A stretch of 64,000 nt of DNA, taken from contig MU006102.1 in assembly GCA_010093705.1 (NCBI GenBank), positions 575,280 through 639,279 of the forward strand, read 5' to 3'. Shown in pieces: positions 1 through 10,797 of the stretch (its first letter is position 1; each line of letters begins with the position of its first letter). Made by a program: the position numbers and the translations under genes. The notes beneath the pieces are model-generated. The model was not told where the DNA came from. It made no database searches and saw only the letters and a list, made by a program, of their open reading frames with translations. Source of the DNA: Patellaria atrata CBS 101060. Taxonomy: Eukaryota > Ascomycota > Dothideomycetes > Patellariales > Patellariaceae.

Positions 1-104
1 CTATGAACTGACTCCTTATGATGCGTGTACAGTTCCCTACAGCATACCCGCCTTCCCAACAAACCAGCCCGACCCTTCTCCTCTGTCCTTCGCACCTAAC
101 GATA

Positions 105-2110
105 TTCGGTTTGCGATTCGGGGAGTGGGTATGGTTCGTGATTCGGCTTCTGGTTGTGAATTAGTGATTCGGCGACTGGGTGTGGTTCGGGGTTCTAGAT
201 GATTCGCTGATAGTTCTAATCATTCTCTGATGGTTCTTGGACTTCGGTAATGGGTCTTAGGATACAGCAATAGCTCTCGCGAATGGTTAATAGCTCTTAT
301 GAATCGGCCATAATCAGGCTACTGGTTACGGTTCAGCGATTCACTGATAGTTCTAAACACTCGGTGATGGTTCTAATCGTTGATAGCTTTTACGGACCGT
401 TGGTGGCTCTTGGGCCTATATAATAGCCCTTATAATTTGGTGGTTCTCCTATTCGGGCCGGGCCTTACGATTCGACGATCCGGTTATGGCTTTCCCGATT
501 CGGCCCTTATTTACGATTCGCTAATAGCTTTTAGGATTCCGTAATATGATTCTTCGTTACGATTCGGATCCTAGTTATAATTTAGCAGTTCAGCGACTGG
601 TTGCAGTTCGGTGATTCGGTATAGTTACGGTTCAGCCATTCGGCTCCTTGGTTTTTTAGTAATAGCTTCTAGAATTCGGAAATGGCTCTAACGATTCGGT
701 TATGGCACTCATGATTCAATTATAGCCCTTAGAACTTAGTAATATCTTTTACGAATTAGTGATAGCTCTTACGATCCGGTTATGGCTCTCGCGATTCGGC
801 CCATAGTTACGATTCGCTGATAGCTTTTAGGATTCGTCAATAGCTTTTTAGATTCGCTAATAGCTCTTACAAATTGTTAATACTTCTTAGTATTCGCTAA
901 TGGTACTTACGATTCGGTAATGCCTTTTGCGAATCGGTTATGGCTCTCCCGATTCGGCCCTTATTTATAATTCGGAAACGGTTTTAACGATTCGGTAATG
1001 GCTCTTATAATTCGGCGAAGCTTATAGAACTCGGTTATAGCTCTCAGAATATAGTAATGACTTTTGCGAATCAGTGGTGTCTCTTACAAATCGGCTTAAG
1101 TCTTGATTATAGTTCGCCTCCCAGTTATGATTCGGCGATTCGGAAATAGTTCTTATGATTCCGGTTTCAGTTACGATTCGCTGTTGGTTTAAGGATTCGC
1201 TGATACTCTTATAATATACTAATAGCTCTTGCGAATCGGGCATGGCTCTCACAATCCGGTTATAGGTCTTACGAAGGCTCTTATAATTCGGCGAATAGGT
1301 ATAACTCGGCGACTAGATACGATTCGGAAATGGCTCTAACTATTCAATTCTACGATTCGGTGATTCTTTTATTCGGGTCCTACAAAGTACGATTCGGTGA
1401 TTCTCCTATTCGGCGACTAGCTACAATTCGGCTACTGGGTACGGTTCAGTGATTCGGAAATAGCTCTAATCATTCGCTAATAGCTCTTATAGTTCGGCAA
1501 TACCTCTTAGAATACGCTAATAGTTCTTGCGATCGTGTAGTGGCTCTTGCGATTTAGTTATAGCTCTTGCGATTCGGCGACCAGGTACGGCTATAATTCG
1601 ATGATAGCTCTTATCATTCGCTAATAGCTCTTAGGATTTTGCTATAGCTCTTAGAATTCGGTGATACCTCCCGCGAACTAGTGGTGGCTCTTGCGATTCG
1701 GTTATGGGCTCTCGCAATTCGGGTCTCAGTTACGGTTCGGTGATTCGGAAATACGTCTTATCATTCGCCAATAGCTCTTCCAGTTCAGTAATAGCTCTTA
1801 GAATCCAGTGATAGCTTCCGCGAATCAGAAGTGGCTCTCACGATTCGGTTATGGCTCTTGCGATTCAGCGACTGGGTACGGCTACGATTTGCTGATAGCT
1901 CTTACGGTTCGGCGATCGCCTGGACGGTTCGGTGATCTAACTCTTAGTTACGGTTCGCCTCCTAGTTATAATATATCGATTCGGCGACTGGGTACGATTC
2001 GAGGTTTTGCGATTCGGGTGTTGGTTATGATTCGGCGATTCGGGTGTTGGTTACGGTTCGGTTGCGATTCGGCGATTCGGGTCCTGGTTCCGATTCGGGT
2101 TTTGGATTGG
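105..2110. repeat. Degenerate satellite, unit about 20 bp
   Basis: About 2 kb is built from diverged copies of a short unit close to AATAGCTCTTACGATTCGGT, alternating with variants such as GGTTATGGCTCTCGCGATTC and GGCGACTGGGTACGGTTC. The core ACGATTCGG or a one- or two-base variant recurs every 18-25 bases. The right end (about 1980-2110) is the most homogeneous, with GATTCGGCGATTCGGGT-like tracts, so growth may have been most recent there. Short open frames inside it (for example 1022-1252 minus and 1808-2125 plus) are by-products of the repeat and are not genes. It could be a minisatellite or a subtelomeric or heterochromatic repeat. No telomere repeat is seen. Confidence 0.85.
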
Positions 2111-2413
2111 ATTGAGGTGAGTTGAGTTGACTTGCACTGGCTATGATTTGAATCGAGTCATATACTCCACCACCAAATGCACGGTACTAACTCATATCAC
2201 TCAACCACACCAACACATAAAAGAATTGATTCATTCTGTCAAACTGGGTATATCCACCAATTACACCATCGCCCTTCCTCTTCCCGTGTTTTCCCATGCC
2301 CCGAAAATGTCTCCTACCTCTTAGCCGTGCAGACAGTACAAGGAACGCCATCTAAAGAAAGCCGTCACACCAAATCCTTTTCACCTCCACCCTCAACCCC
2401 CCAACCCATACTC
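2111..2413. other. Spacer between satellite and membrane-protein gene
   Basis: This is a very pyrimidine-rich stretch on the plus strand, especially from 2370 on. It holds the 3' flank of the minus-strand gene ending at 2414. A plus-strand open frame over 2177-2779 follows the C-rich composition and runs antisense to that gene, so it is not called. Confidence 0.5.
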
Positions 2414-3879
2414 CTAATCCAACAACCCTCTCCCCAACCAATCCCTCTTTCCCCCTTCCCTCTCCCTCTCCCTCATCCCTACCATCTCTTCCTCAGCCCC
2501 ACCTTCCCTCATATTCTCCCTACGTTCCCTCCTCCCAAGCACACCCGCAAACTCCCTCACCCTCAGCGCAGCCCACCACTGCGCGCCCGTGACACCAATA
2601 ACAACCATTCCAAAAAAAGCATACAGAGTCCACAAGATGAGGGAGCACGTCTGCGGCGTCCAGTGGTCTGCGAGCCAGGCATCGATGAGAGCGTCTTCGT
2701 CTGCAGAGGGAGTGGAGAGGTCGATGCTATGGGCCTGGTGACGGGCGATTTTGGGAGAGAGCGGAAGTTGAGCGGATGAGGGGCTCGAGGGTGCGGAGAC
2801 GCAGAGGGAGGAGGGGAGGGAGAGAGTTAGGAGGAGAAGGGCGAGACGGGGAAGGGTGGAGAGGAGGGAGTCGAGAAGGAGGTGGTTTGCAAAGATTGTG
2901 GTTGGAGTTGAGGAGGCCTGGGAGGGTTAGTTGTTGGAAATGCCGAGATGTGCAAAATGGGGAACGAAGGGGCGGTGACGATGAGGAGTGGATGCTAGAG
3001 ATGGGGGATGATGCTGGGGGACTGAGAGTAGGGATGCCCACCTTCAAAGCTCCCCAGAGTCCAAGAATGCAAGCTCCGCAGGCAAAGCCTGAGTATAGTC
3101 TGAAGCTATAGCCGGTCCTCCATTCGTTTGGGAGGTACTGAGTCAAATATGCAGAAACGGCGTTGACGATGAAGGCGATGACGCTGACGCAGATAGTGAG
3201 ACGCCTGCTTTCTATCAGTAAAGGGCCACTTCACCAACGCGTGGATATCATGAGAGATGGCACTGGGAAAGGGTTGACGATAAATCGTGGTTCGTAGTAA
3301 TGTGGAGCTTTCTCTCAAAACGCCACGGTGGAGCTCTCCAACTACCTCTACAATGCTGATTGAACTTGGGTGAGAGGTAACAACTATATCGTACATACCT
3401 TCCTCGATACATAGAACAGCCCATTCTATAACTCTTCTGAGTATTCCCCTTAGAGCCTCTTCAATCGCGTCTCCGTCGTCTTCTCTCGTGTTATATAAAT
3501 TTTGCCTGCCCGCAGCAGCTCGTCCGGTAACGTCCCACTCGAGCTCCGAAAGCTCTCAGAACAACAACGAAGACCGAAGCTCAAGTAAGATCGAACGAGC
3601 GCAAGGAATAAATGCTTGCGTGAGTTCCGGCTCACTATTTGGTTCTCGAACTTCTCTCGCGAAAGAGATATGTTTGAGAGTTTGCTAGAAGGTCCGGCCA
3701 GCAGCGGGTTTTCAATGTTATAGAATGAGGTGGTAAAGTTATTGATGACCTCAGGGTGATTTTGTAAGCTTGAGACTAGTCTGGACTAGTTAAGGACTAG
3801 TTACCCGACAGCATCCGCCACGGCCGATCATCCGGGGCACGCCAATCAAAGTGGCGTTTACTCACCATACCGTAAACAT
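2414..3879 (-). CDS. Multi-spanning membrane protein, unknown function, five exons
   Basis: I reconstruct this from frame and splice signals. Minus-strand exons are 3879-3866, 3768-3636, 3552-3399, 3211-3042 and 2917-2414, with phases agreeing throughout, giving about 324 residues. Junction signals include GTGAGT and GTATGT donors and an acceptor after CTGATAG. The N-terminal third is soluble (motif NPLLAGPSSKLSNISLSREK). The rest has about four hydrophobic segments: LTICVSVIAFIVNAVSAY, LYSGFACGACILGLWGAL, a Leu-rich one in the last exon, and LYAFFGMVVIGVTGAQWW. The tail is rich in Arg and Glu. The first exon is uncertain: an ATG at 3905 joined to a neighbouring acceptor also keeps the frame. 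I do not recognise the family. The internal exons read like a real conserved protein, and the location is probably an internal membrane. The last exon shows a sharp base-skew switch near 2635. Confidence 0.6.
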
Positions 3880-4370
3880 CGAAGAATCAACTCAAATTGT
3901 AACATTTCGCTATCGTATTCACGAATTCTATGGGTTCCGCTCACCGCATTTCGATATTGTTAACTTGTTATCAAGGAAACACGTTTTACGTTCATATCTC
4001 CATTGGACCTCAGTCAGTGTAATAGGTTCTTTCAACTGGCGTCAAATGTTTATGGGCGCTTGATGTTTCACGACTCATGAGAGGCTCAATTTCTAAGCGT
4101 CAAGTAGTCAAGCCAAGAAGCGAAACGCGTGTTCTGATAATGCTGCGCAAGTGTTGCGTTATTGGTAGTCATTATTGCTGGTTTTATCAGAGCCAATTCT
4201 CAAAATAATGTAGTATGAAACGAGAGAGTGAGGTCATCGGGAAAAGATTCAGAATAAGTCAGTTTGATTCAGTTTTGCTCAGGTGTTGAAATGGGTTCCC
4301 CGATACGGATGTATCCACTTAACCTAAGGTATCTACGAGCTTGGTTCCACTAAGGTATTCGTATAGACTT
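3880..4370. other. Intergenic spacer, promoter side of the membrane protein
   Basis: This lies between two minus-strand genes. It has mixed composition, no open frame with credible coding character and no obvious repeat. It probably holds the promoter of the membrane-protein gene and the 3' UTR of the fusion gene is just to its right. The plus-strand frame at 3851-4063 has no supporting features. Confidence 0.4.
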
Positions 4371-6710
4371 TTATCGTGACTTCCGGAGGAACCCGCCGCG
4401 AATTTTCCTCCTCTCCATGGGTGGTAATATCGGCGTCTTCGTCCTTCGATTCCACTCTCGTCCCTTCAACCATTGCTCTCTCACTCGTTTGCTGCTATCC
4501 GCCTTTGGTGCTAGGAGTACGTTTCTCTTCTCAAGAACGTGCACGTTAATCCCACCTTTCTTAACGTCTTTAATGGGCTTGCCCTCGCGATCGAGGAACT
4601 TGATATGCTTCCTGCGCCGCTGTTCCTCGGCAGATAAAGTAGGTACCTCTTTAGCTTGCAAAGCTGGGGAGGCTCTCCTGTGAGACATGGCCGAGGCAAG
4701 AAGCGATTCGGGAAGAAGATCGGGAAGTTCATCCTTTGAGAACGAAATGGCTTCAGACTGAATCTCATCTTGAAACCGACCAGATACATCAGCTACCGTC
4801 TTCTGCTCGTCCTCTACTTCACGTCTCTTTCGAGCTTCACTACGTTTCGAACTTTGCGCTTGTGCTTTTAGACGAGCATCGCGTTCTTGCCGTTTCCGTC
4901 TCGTTGTCTCCTGTTGCCTGTATTGAGGTCAGTTGATATTACATGTGTGAGAAGCATAAGATTACGTACCTTTGAGAAGCCTTTTCTTCTTTTAATTTCC
5001 TAATCTGAACAGTCTCAAACGCAGAGGCTTTTGTGACAATCTCTGGAGCTTCATCATCGCTATCATCATCTTCCCATGTGGAAGACAGTATCTCGCGTGA
5101 CTGAGGAAGCACAGCGACCGTATCAGCTGGTGGATCTTCACTACTGAGTCTGACACGTTTACGATCTGCAACGATGATTGTCTCTACTTTCGGGAGGGGT
5201 TTGACAAGTTTCTCTTCGCTCAGGCGTATAGGTAATCGTTCTTTTGTTACACTTAGACTGGACGACCTCATCGTCTTAGGGCTCGAATGAGACAGTCTGA
5301 CCCCTTTTTCATCTGTTGATACGTCGGAATCAGATTGCACGTCGGAAGCGGATTGTATTTCGGGAGACGAGCGTTCTTCAGACGATATATCCACGTCTGA
5401 GGCGGACTGTACTTCTGGACTCGATTGTAACAGTTGATTACCATCCATTTGGTGAGTTGCAAGTGTTGCATATGTGGACGTTGAAGCCTTTTTACGAGTC
5501 TCGTAGAAGGTTGTATCCTGGCCGATCCTTTCATCTTCGCTGTCTGCGCTATTTGGTGTAATTTTTCCCTTACTAGGAACTTTAATCACTACCTGAGGGC
5601 TAAGTCGAACATTATCCTGGGCCATTGATTTAGCAATTGGTGTAACTATATCTGGAGGCGGTCTAGAATGTGACGGGTCATCTTCATCTGTCTCTTGCTC
5701 CCTCCTCCATACTAACTCCATGAGATTACTCTCAATACTCTTTGCACGCTGCTGAACCTGAAGTGGGTCATCATCCCAGACCACCAAAATCATCTCTGTG
5801 GCGATCAAAGCGGCAAATTGGTTCTTCTGCGCCTTAGGTAGGTCGTTTATGCCAGGTAGAATTTGAATGCGCAACCCGTTCATCAGGGCAACATCTACCG
5901 CTTCGGGGGACCATTGAAAAAAAGTATTGATAACTCGAGAGTTGACAGTCATCGCAACCTACTCTGGGTCAGGGACATAGCTTACAGCATATAGAAAGAA
6001 AGTATGCATACATTGACATCCATCTTGGAACAGGCCGCCCCAAATCTCGTCTCCGTCAGTTGCGGTGGGCAGGCTATATATTTCCCTTTCTTTTCCCTGA
6101 GCAGTACTCCCTCGAGTTCCCCTGAGCCATCCGACACCCACAATTGTGAACATTGTTGTTGGTATAGATAATTCACCATTACCTCCGATGTGATATTCTC
6201 GGTAAAACTGCTTCTATGCTCACGTCGAGTTCTGGAGAGTGAGCCAGGTCTAAGAGGTGGTTCCATTTTGGCCGCAGTTTTAGGAGTAGATGCAGCGTGG
6301 AATGCATTCGGAACTTGTTCAGGCTCAGGCTGAGATGCATCAGACGACTGCACAGCAATTGAGTCCCCAATATCAGCATCTTCCTCCGCAGGGGTGGAGG
6401 TCATTTCCTGTGAGGTTTGTGGTTCACCCTCATGCGAACTATCTTGTCCCTTCACAGTTTTTCGCCTCTTTCCCCAAGCAGTCGGTGCGGACACCTCTCC
6501 AATATCTCTCTTCTGACTTGATCTCGTAGCAGAAGCTACAGCTGGACTATTCGTGTCATGCCCGCCTCTTGTCGTGACCATCTCAGATTCGAAGAATTCC
6601 ACTTGCGGGGTCTCGCTTGGGCTATTTGGAACAGTTTTGGCTTCGGAAAGTTCTGAGTTTGAGACTCTTCTGTATAAGTTCCGGGCGCTGTGTGCAAAGC
6701 GAGAAAACAT
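4371..6710 (-). CDS. UTP16-like U3 snoRNP protein fused to a domain from GT2 glycosyltransferases
   Basis: Exons are 6710-6012, 5958-4970 and 4917-4371; introns are 53 and 52 nt with GTATGC and GTACGT donors. Phases fit and the product is 744 residues. The N-terminal part contains MVTTRGG followed by a Lys/Arg patch (GKRRKTVKG). The C-terminal 240 residues have an acidic DDDSDDEAPEIVTKASAFET stretch, a basic coiled coil, LPDLLPESLLAS and VKKGGINVHVLE, ending REWNRR...MERRKIRGGFLRKSR. I recognise these as the pattern of UTP16, a nucleolar factor for 18S rRNA processing. Between them (about residues 180-325) sits a different domain: MVNYLYQQQCSQLWVSD, EGVLLREKKGKYIACPPQL, DVNVAMTVNSRV, NGLRIQILPGINDLPKAQ and MILVVWDDDPL. 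This matches the N-terminal region I know from fungal family-2 glycosyltransferases, whose catalytic and membrane parts are absent here. Exon 2 carries both parts in one open frame, so the fusion does not rest on a splice guess. The start may instead be the MVTTRGG methionine at 6581. Confidence 0.7.
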
Positions 6711-6855
6711 GAGATGTGGGTTTTGTGATGTAGTTCTTTGGTACCTGAATAATTTTCTCCCAAGGTTGCGGATTCTTGTGCGGAACTGTGCCGCTCCACA
6801 GAACTTCTCGTCTCAAGCTTCAGCTCTCTTATTGATATTTCATCCCTGACTAACA
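6711..6855. promoter_or_regulatory. 145-bp bidirectional promoter region
   Basis: This separates the start codons of the divergent UTP16-like gene (minus) and the helical-repeat gene (plus), so it must hold both promoters or their UTRs. Its right end, CTGACTAACAATGTTACAG at 6846-6864, resembles the branch site and acceptor of an intron and overlaps the plus-strand ATG. Confidence 0.5.
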
Positions 6856-8320
6856 ATGTTACAGCGGACCCTTACACGCCATTCGAAGAGAGTCTTTGAT
6901 TCAAGTAATGTTTGTGTCTTTTGCAATGCGTTATACTCTTTCGATCGATCATGGCGCCGCTCATATGTAGCTCGAAAAGCTCCCAAAGCCCCCTCAGTTA
7001 TAAAAGCACGAATCGACCGAGGAGCTACTCAGACCCCCTCGAGAACTCAGGATCATTCAGTCGCATTCCCGTCGCCTCAAGATGTCGAGATGTTCAAGTC
7101 AGCTTCAACCCAGGGCTTTCTCCCGATTAACCACTCGGACGCTATACTGTTTCTGAAGAGACTTGTGGAGTGGAAGACCATGCCATCTGAACAAGAACTA
7201 AAGAGAGCATGTAAAGGTATACATAGTATCTCTTATCAAACTTTCAGAGTACCAAGTTCTAAATCGTCCAGAAACGAATGTCCCTCTCAATGCGCTTACC
7301 CCTCTCGCCCACATCATCCTCTCGAACTCTGGAAAGATAAGGCGTGATATAGGCACACGTCTGATTAATAGTGCGTCCGCAGCCGGTAGTCCAGAAGCAA
7401 CCCTCTATATCATGCGCGCTGCGCTTGTCGCCTCCGATTTCGAAAGCCCCCACGCAAAATCCGCTTTCCCACGTCTCCTTTCACTGACCCAGGAAAACAA
7501 CATCGATGCTGTCTCCCTCCTCGGCCAGATCTACATGAAACAAAACAAACCCGCCGAAGCCCAAGAACTCCTCTCAAAAGCGATGACGCTTAAATCCTCT
7601 CCTATCTCTTCCCCCACCACCATCCCATCCCCAGACCCCACACTCTCCACAGGCCCAAACCCTAGCACAACCCTCGGTCTCCTCCACCTCCAGCAAAAGG
7701 ACATCGAATCCGCCCTCGAAACATTCAAAACAGCCGCCCACACCCACGACGACCCAAACGCCTTCTACCACCTCTCAACCCTCGAACCCAGATACTCCAC
7801 CCGCTGGATCGACTACACCCTCCGCGCCGCCTCCTCCGGCCACCGCACCGCCGCCTACAACCTCGGCATCTTCTACGCGCTCCCTCTCCACGAAGTCCTT
7901 CAGCGCCTCGACTCCAGCGGCCGCAACGAGCTCGCCCGCTTTGAGAAATGGTGGGATGGCCTGCTGGGGCAGAGGGAGTCGAGGAGGAAGAAATGGGCCT
8001 TGGAGTGGTGGTATACCGCGGCGATGGATGGGCATGCGCCGGCTTTCTTAGTGTATTTGAAGGCGTTGTGGGAGGGTGAGGGAAGAGAGGAATGTGTTAC
8101 GGCGCTTGCGGGGTTGAGTGTGTTGGTAAGGGACGAAGGAGGTGGGTTTGCGGCACAGTGGCCGGATGTGGTGGAGGAAGCGAGACGGTATTTGAGAGCG
8201 TGGGAGCGGGAGTGGGAGGAATGGCTGGAGGAGGACGGTGGTAGGAAGGCGAGGGAGAAGTTAGAGGCGTTGAGAGGGAGGAGTGAGTTGGGTTTCAGGG
8301 CGTGGTTGTACAATATCTAA
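6856..8320 (+). CDS. TPR/Sel1-like repeat protein, probably mitochondrial
   Basis: Two exons, 6856-7216 and 7248-8320, give 477 residues; the junction makes ELKRACKEYQVLNRPETNV. The N terminus (MLQRTLTRHSKRVF) is basic and lacks acidic residues, like a mitochondrial presequence. The middle has helical repeats in the TPR/Sel1 style: AVSLLGQIYMKQNKPAEAQELL, LGLLHLQQKDIESALETFK, DPNAFYHLSTLE, AAYNLGIFYALP and WWYTAAMDGHAPAFLVYL. The C terminus is Glu/Arg-rich. The required intron is only 31 nt (GTATAC...TTTCAG), unusually short. A branch/acceptor-like sequence overlaps the chosen ATG, so an upstream non-coding or coding exon cannot be excluded. It is convergent with the INO80F-type gene, 173 bp apart. 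The base composition flips from C-rich to G-rich near 7925. The molecular role is unknown; such repeats act as protein-binding scaffolds. Confidence 0.72.
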
Positions 8321-8493
8321 TGTATTATGAATACGATGATAAGTCGCCTATATGACCGCTAGTAAGCTTTTGAAATGTCCTCGTTCCCAGATTCACTCCC
8401 CCCAAACCCCAACGCCAAGCCGTATATCACTGTACAGAACCCCATCTTTGATCGTTTGCCGCGTATTGCACTTTCTCAATCATCAAATTCCCC

Positions 8494-9463
8494 CTACCGA
8501 TTCACGGCCGTAAAACCTAATCCGGCCTCCTCCATCTCCACTTCCCCCTGTCCACTCCTCGGCCTATCCTCATCCATCCTACTCCCACTTCCGTCCCCAT
8601 TCTCCCTCTCCCTTCCCTCAAACCCACTCTCAACAAACCGCGGCTCGCCCTCCAGCGGCTGATTCGGCAACGGCGCACCATTAGCCCCAGGATTGTACGC
8701 CGAAAACTGCAACTGCCTGCCTGGATCCGGGGACGTGTGAGCGGAGGAGAGCGGATTCGGGGGTAGGAGGTGAGCGGGCAGGGGCGGGGAAGCGTGGGTT
8801 GTGCTGGGTGCGTTGGGGATTGATTGCGAGGTTGGCGATTTGGGGCGGTGGGAGCGTTTGGAGCGGAGGGGCTTCTCCGTTGGCTGGGAGGGGTGTGCGT
8901 TAGGATCATAGATTATGATGTTGGTGGCGGTTGGCTGCTTGTAGTTGGTGGGCTGAACGTTTTTGGGGGAGGGGATGAGAGGGGTGATGAATTCGAAAAG
9001 GTGGGGAGGGGGAGGGAAGTGAATGCTGAGGGAAGAATACGGGATAGTTTGGGGAGAAATGGTGGGTAATTCGGGGAGATAAGGGGAAGGGTGAAAGAGG
9101 ATGAGGAAGGCGGCATACTGTAGGTGGTGGAGAGGTGCTCTTGTCTGACTCGTCGAGCTTCTCTTCCATGCGCTTTGTGAGCTGCTCAAGCAGGAACGCG
9201 CGCTCAAGGCGCATTTTTAGGATTGCGCGGTTCATGCGCGATTTCCGCAATCGGAGAGTGTCGTTGGTTTCTTCGACTTCGGCGATGCGACGCTTGAGCT
9301 CGGAACATTTGCGGCGGTACGCTTGCTCAACGGAGGGAGGGAGAGGGCGGTTTACTATTAGAACCTGTAAGCATATGATCGGTTTGGCGAGCGCAGCGCA
9401 AATCGATTTGGATCTCTCTTTGAGGAACTGGAGAATGTTGAGCTTACTTGGTTGATTTGGCAT
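8494..9463 (-). CDS. INO80 complex subunit F-like protein
   Basis: Exons are 9463-9448, 9354-9119 and 8883-8494, giving about 213 residues. The core, residues about 9-70, is a charged helix: PPSVEQAYRRKCSELKRRI, then DTLRLRKSRMNRAILKMRLERAFLLEQLTKRMEE. I recognise this as the INO80F-type helical domain of fungal Nhp10-like subunits, which bind the INO80 chromatin-remodelling complex. The second conserved block is EKPLRSKRSHRPKSP, followed by FSAYNPGANGAPLPNQP; the rest is low-complexity. The last intron (235 nt) ends in a good branch/acceptor, CCTAACGCACACCCCTCCCAG. The first intron's acceptor is less certain, which affects only two or three residues after MPNQP. Nuclear location is inferred. 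The gene spans a C-to-G skew switch near 8725. Confidence 0.72.
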
Positions 9464-10797
9464 AATTGCGAGACGGGACTTATCTTCTTAGATGCGATAA
9501 TCGATGTGGAGGTTGTAGTGAAATGTTATCTCATGAGTTGAAGAGCGTGTGAAGGTTCTGAATGTAAATTTGGGTAAGAAATGGATATGAAGTTGGAGAA
9601 TGGGAGACGCGACCTGCAGCAGAGCTCCACTGACAAATGAGAGGACGATTGTGATGCCAAGATATATAGGGCTGAGAGTTAACGTCTCTTTGAACGACCA
9701 GCTATCGTCTCGACTCTCAAAAAATGCGCCAGTATACCCTATCGATCCTGATACAGCTAAAAATCACTAGCTCTGTGAGTCTATAGCTAACTATACTGTA
9801 CAGGATTGTCGGGAACGTACGGAATGTTCTTAAACTATATGTGAGACTTAAGCGTACCTATGATTGAAGTCTCAATTGAGAGTATAGAATCTGAGGACTA
9901 ACAACTGTCCATGTAGCTTTAAGAGCAATCATCAGTTGAAGTAAAGGCAAGTGACTAGATAATCACAAGACATGCGCTACTTATCAAACTTACATATAGT
10001 GTAGTAATGTAATGTGAAAAGGTACATCCGACGTCGCCGACGATGTAGCTAATGATATTGCTGACGATATCGCGGACGATGTCGCTAATGAGATTGCTGA
10101 TAAATATCGCCGATGATGTCGCTGATGATATCGCTGACAATATTGCCGACGATGTCGCTGATAATATCGCCGGCGATATCGTCTATGGTCATTTTAGCCC
10201 TAAGAAGACGCCCATGAATGTTTCCTTTAAACTACTGTTACTATGGTAGGGAATAATTTATAGCCGGATAAAGATTATTAAAATAGCGTAATTTAGTCCT
10301 ATAGCCCTCTCCATACTCGTTCACTCTTATACTATAGTGTATTCATAATATAAGTACTATATCCTTTCCTAGCCCCCCCTCAATGAGTTTCATTTTTGTA
10401 CTCCGATATCGATGCAGGATTTGTTTTCATGCAGATATCGATGCATCACGACGTCAGGGATCATACATTCACAAACGTATCAACATGTGAGAATGCTCAC
10501 CCCCTTCATGTATACTACAAACATGACCATTTACGCGGGTGACAAACGGCGACCGAAGCTTTCATCATTCAATAATTGAAGTCACATTCAACTTGTGACA
10601 GGTATATCTTCCAATATCAACTTACATCTTCAGACCGACACTATACAACCTCATTTCTTTCACAGTATCTGATACTGAGATTATCATACGGTAGGAATAA
10701 TACACTCTTCTATTGTTCTAGAGCTAGTGTAGGAGGACCTCTACCTGCCAGAAGCTTGATCGGCTGGCAGCAGTAAAGGCTCCTTGACGCCACGAAG
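9464..10797. promoter_or_regulatory. Divergent promoter spacer with a minisatellite
   Basis: This 1.3-kb region lies between the INO80F-like gene (minus) and the Myb-like gene (plus) and must hold both promoters. It contains the 12-bp minisatellite described separately and two copies of GATATCGATGCA around 10405 and 10434. No other gene is seen. Confidence 0.5.
10030..10190. repeat. 12-bp GATATCGCTGAC-type minisatellite
   Basis: About thirteen imperfect copies of a 12-base unit close to GATRTCGCYGAY run in tandem. Both strands stay mostly open: the plus strand reads DVADDIAD-type tetrapeptides (10052-10249). The unit is almost its own reverse complement (GATATC, with GTCGC/GCGAC), so the tract could form alternative structures. 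It is short, has no start context and lies in an intergenic region, so I treat it as a repeat and not as a gene. Confidence 0.8.

Noticed and set aside
1-2110. Possible CRISPR-like array
   Set aside because: No constant repeats separated by unique spacers, and the host is a eukaryote; it is a diverged tandem satellite.
2177-2779. 200-codon plus-strand frame
   Set aside because: Pro/His/Ser run from C-rich DNA, antisense to the spliced membrane-protein gene.
8375-9207. Overlapping frames on both strands at the INO80F-like gene
   Set aside because: Most are compositional; the minus-strand frame with the charged helix and EKPLRSKR block was kept.
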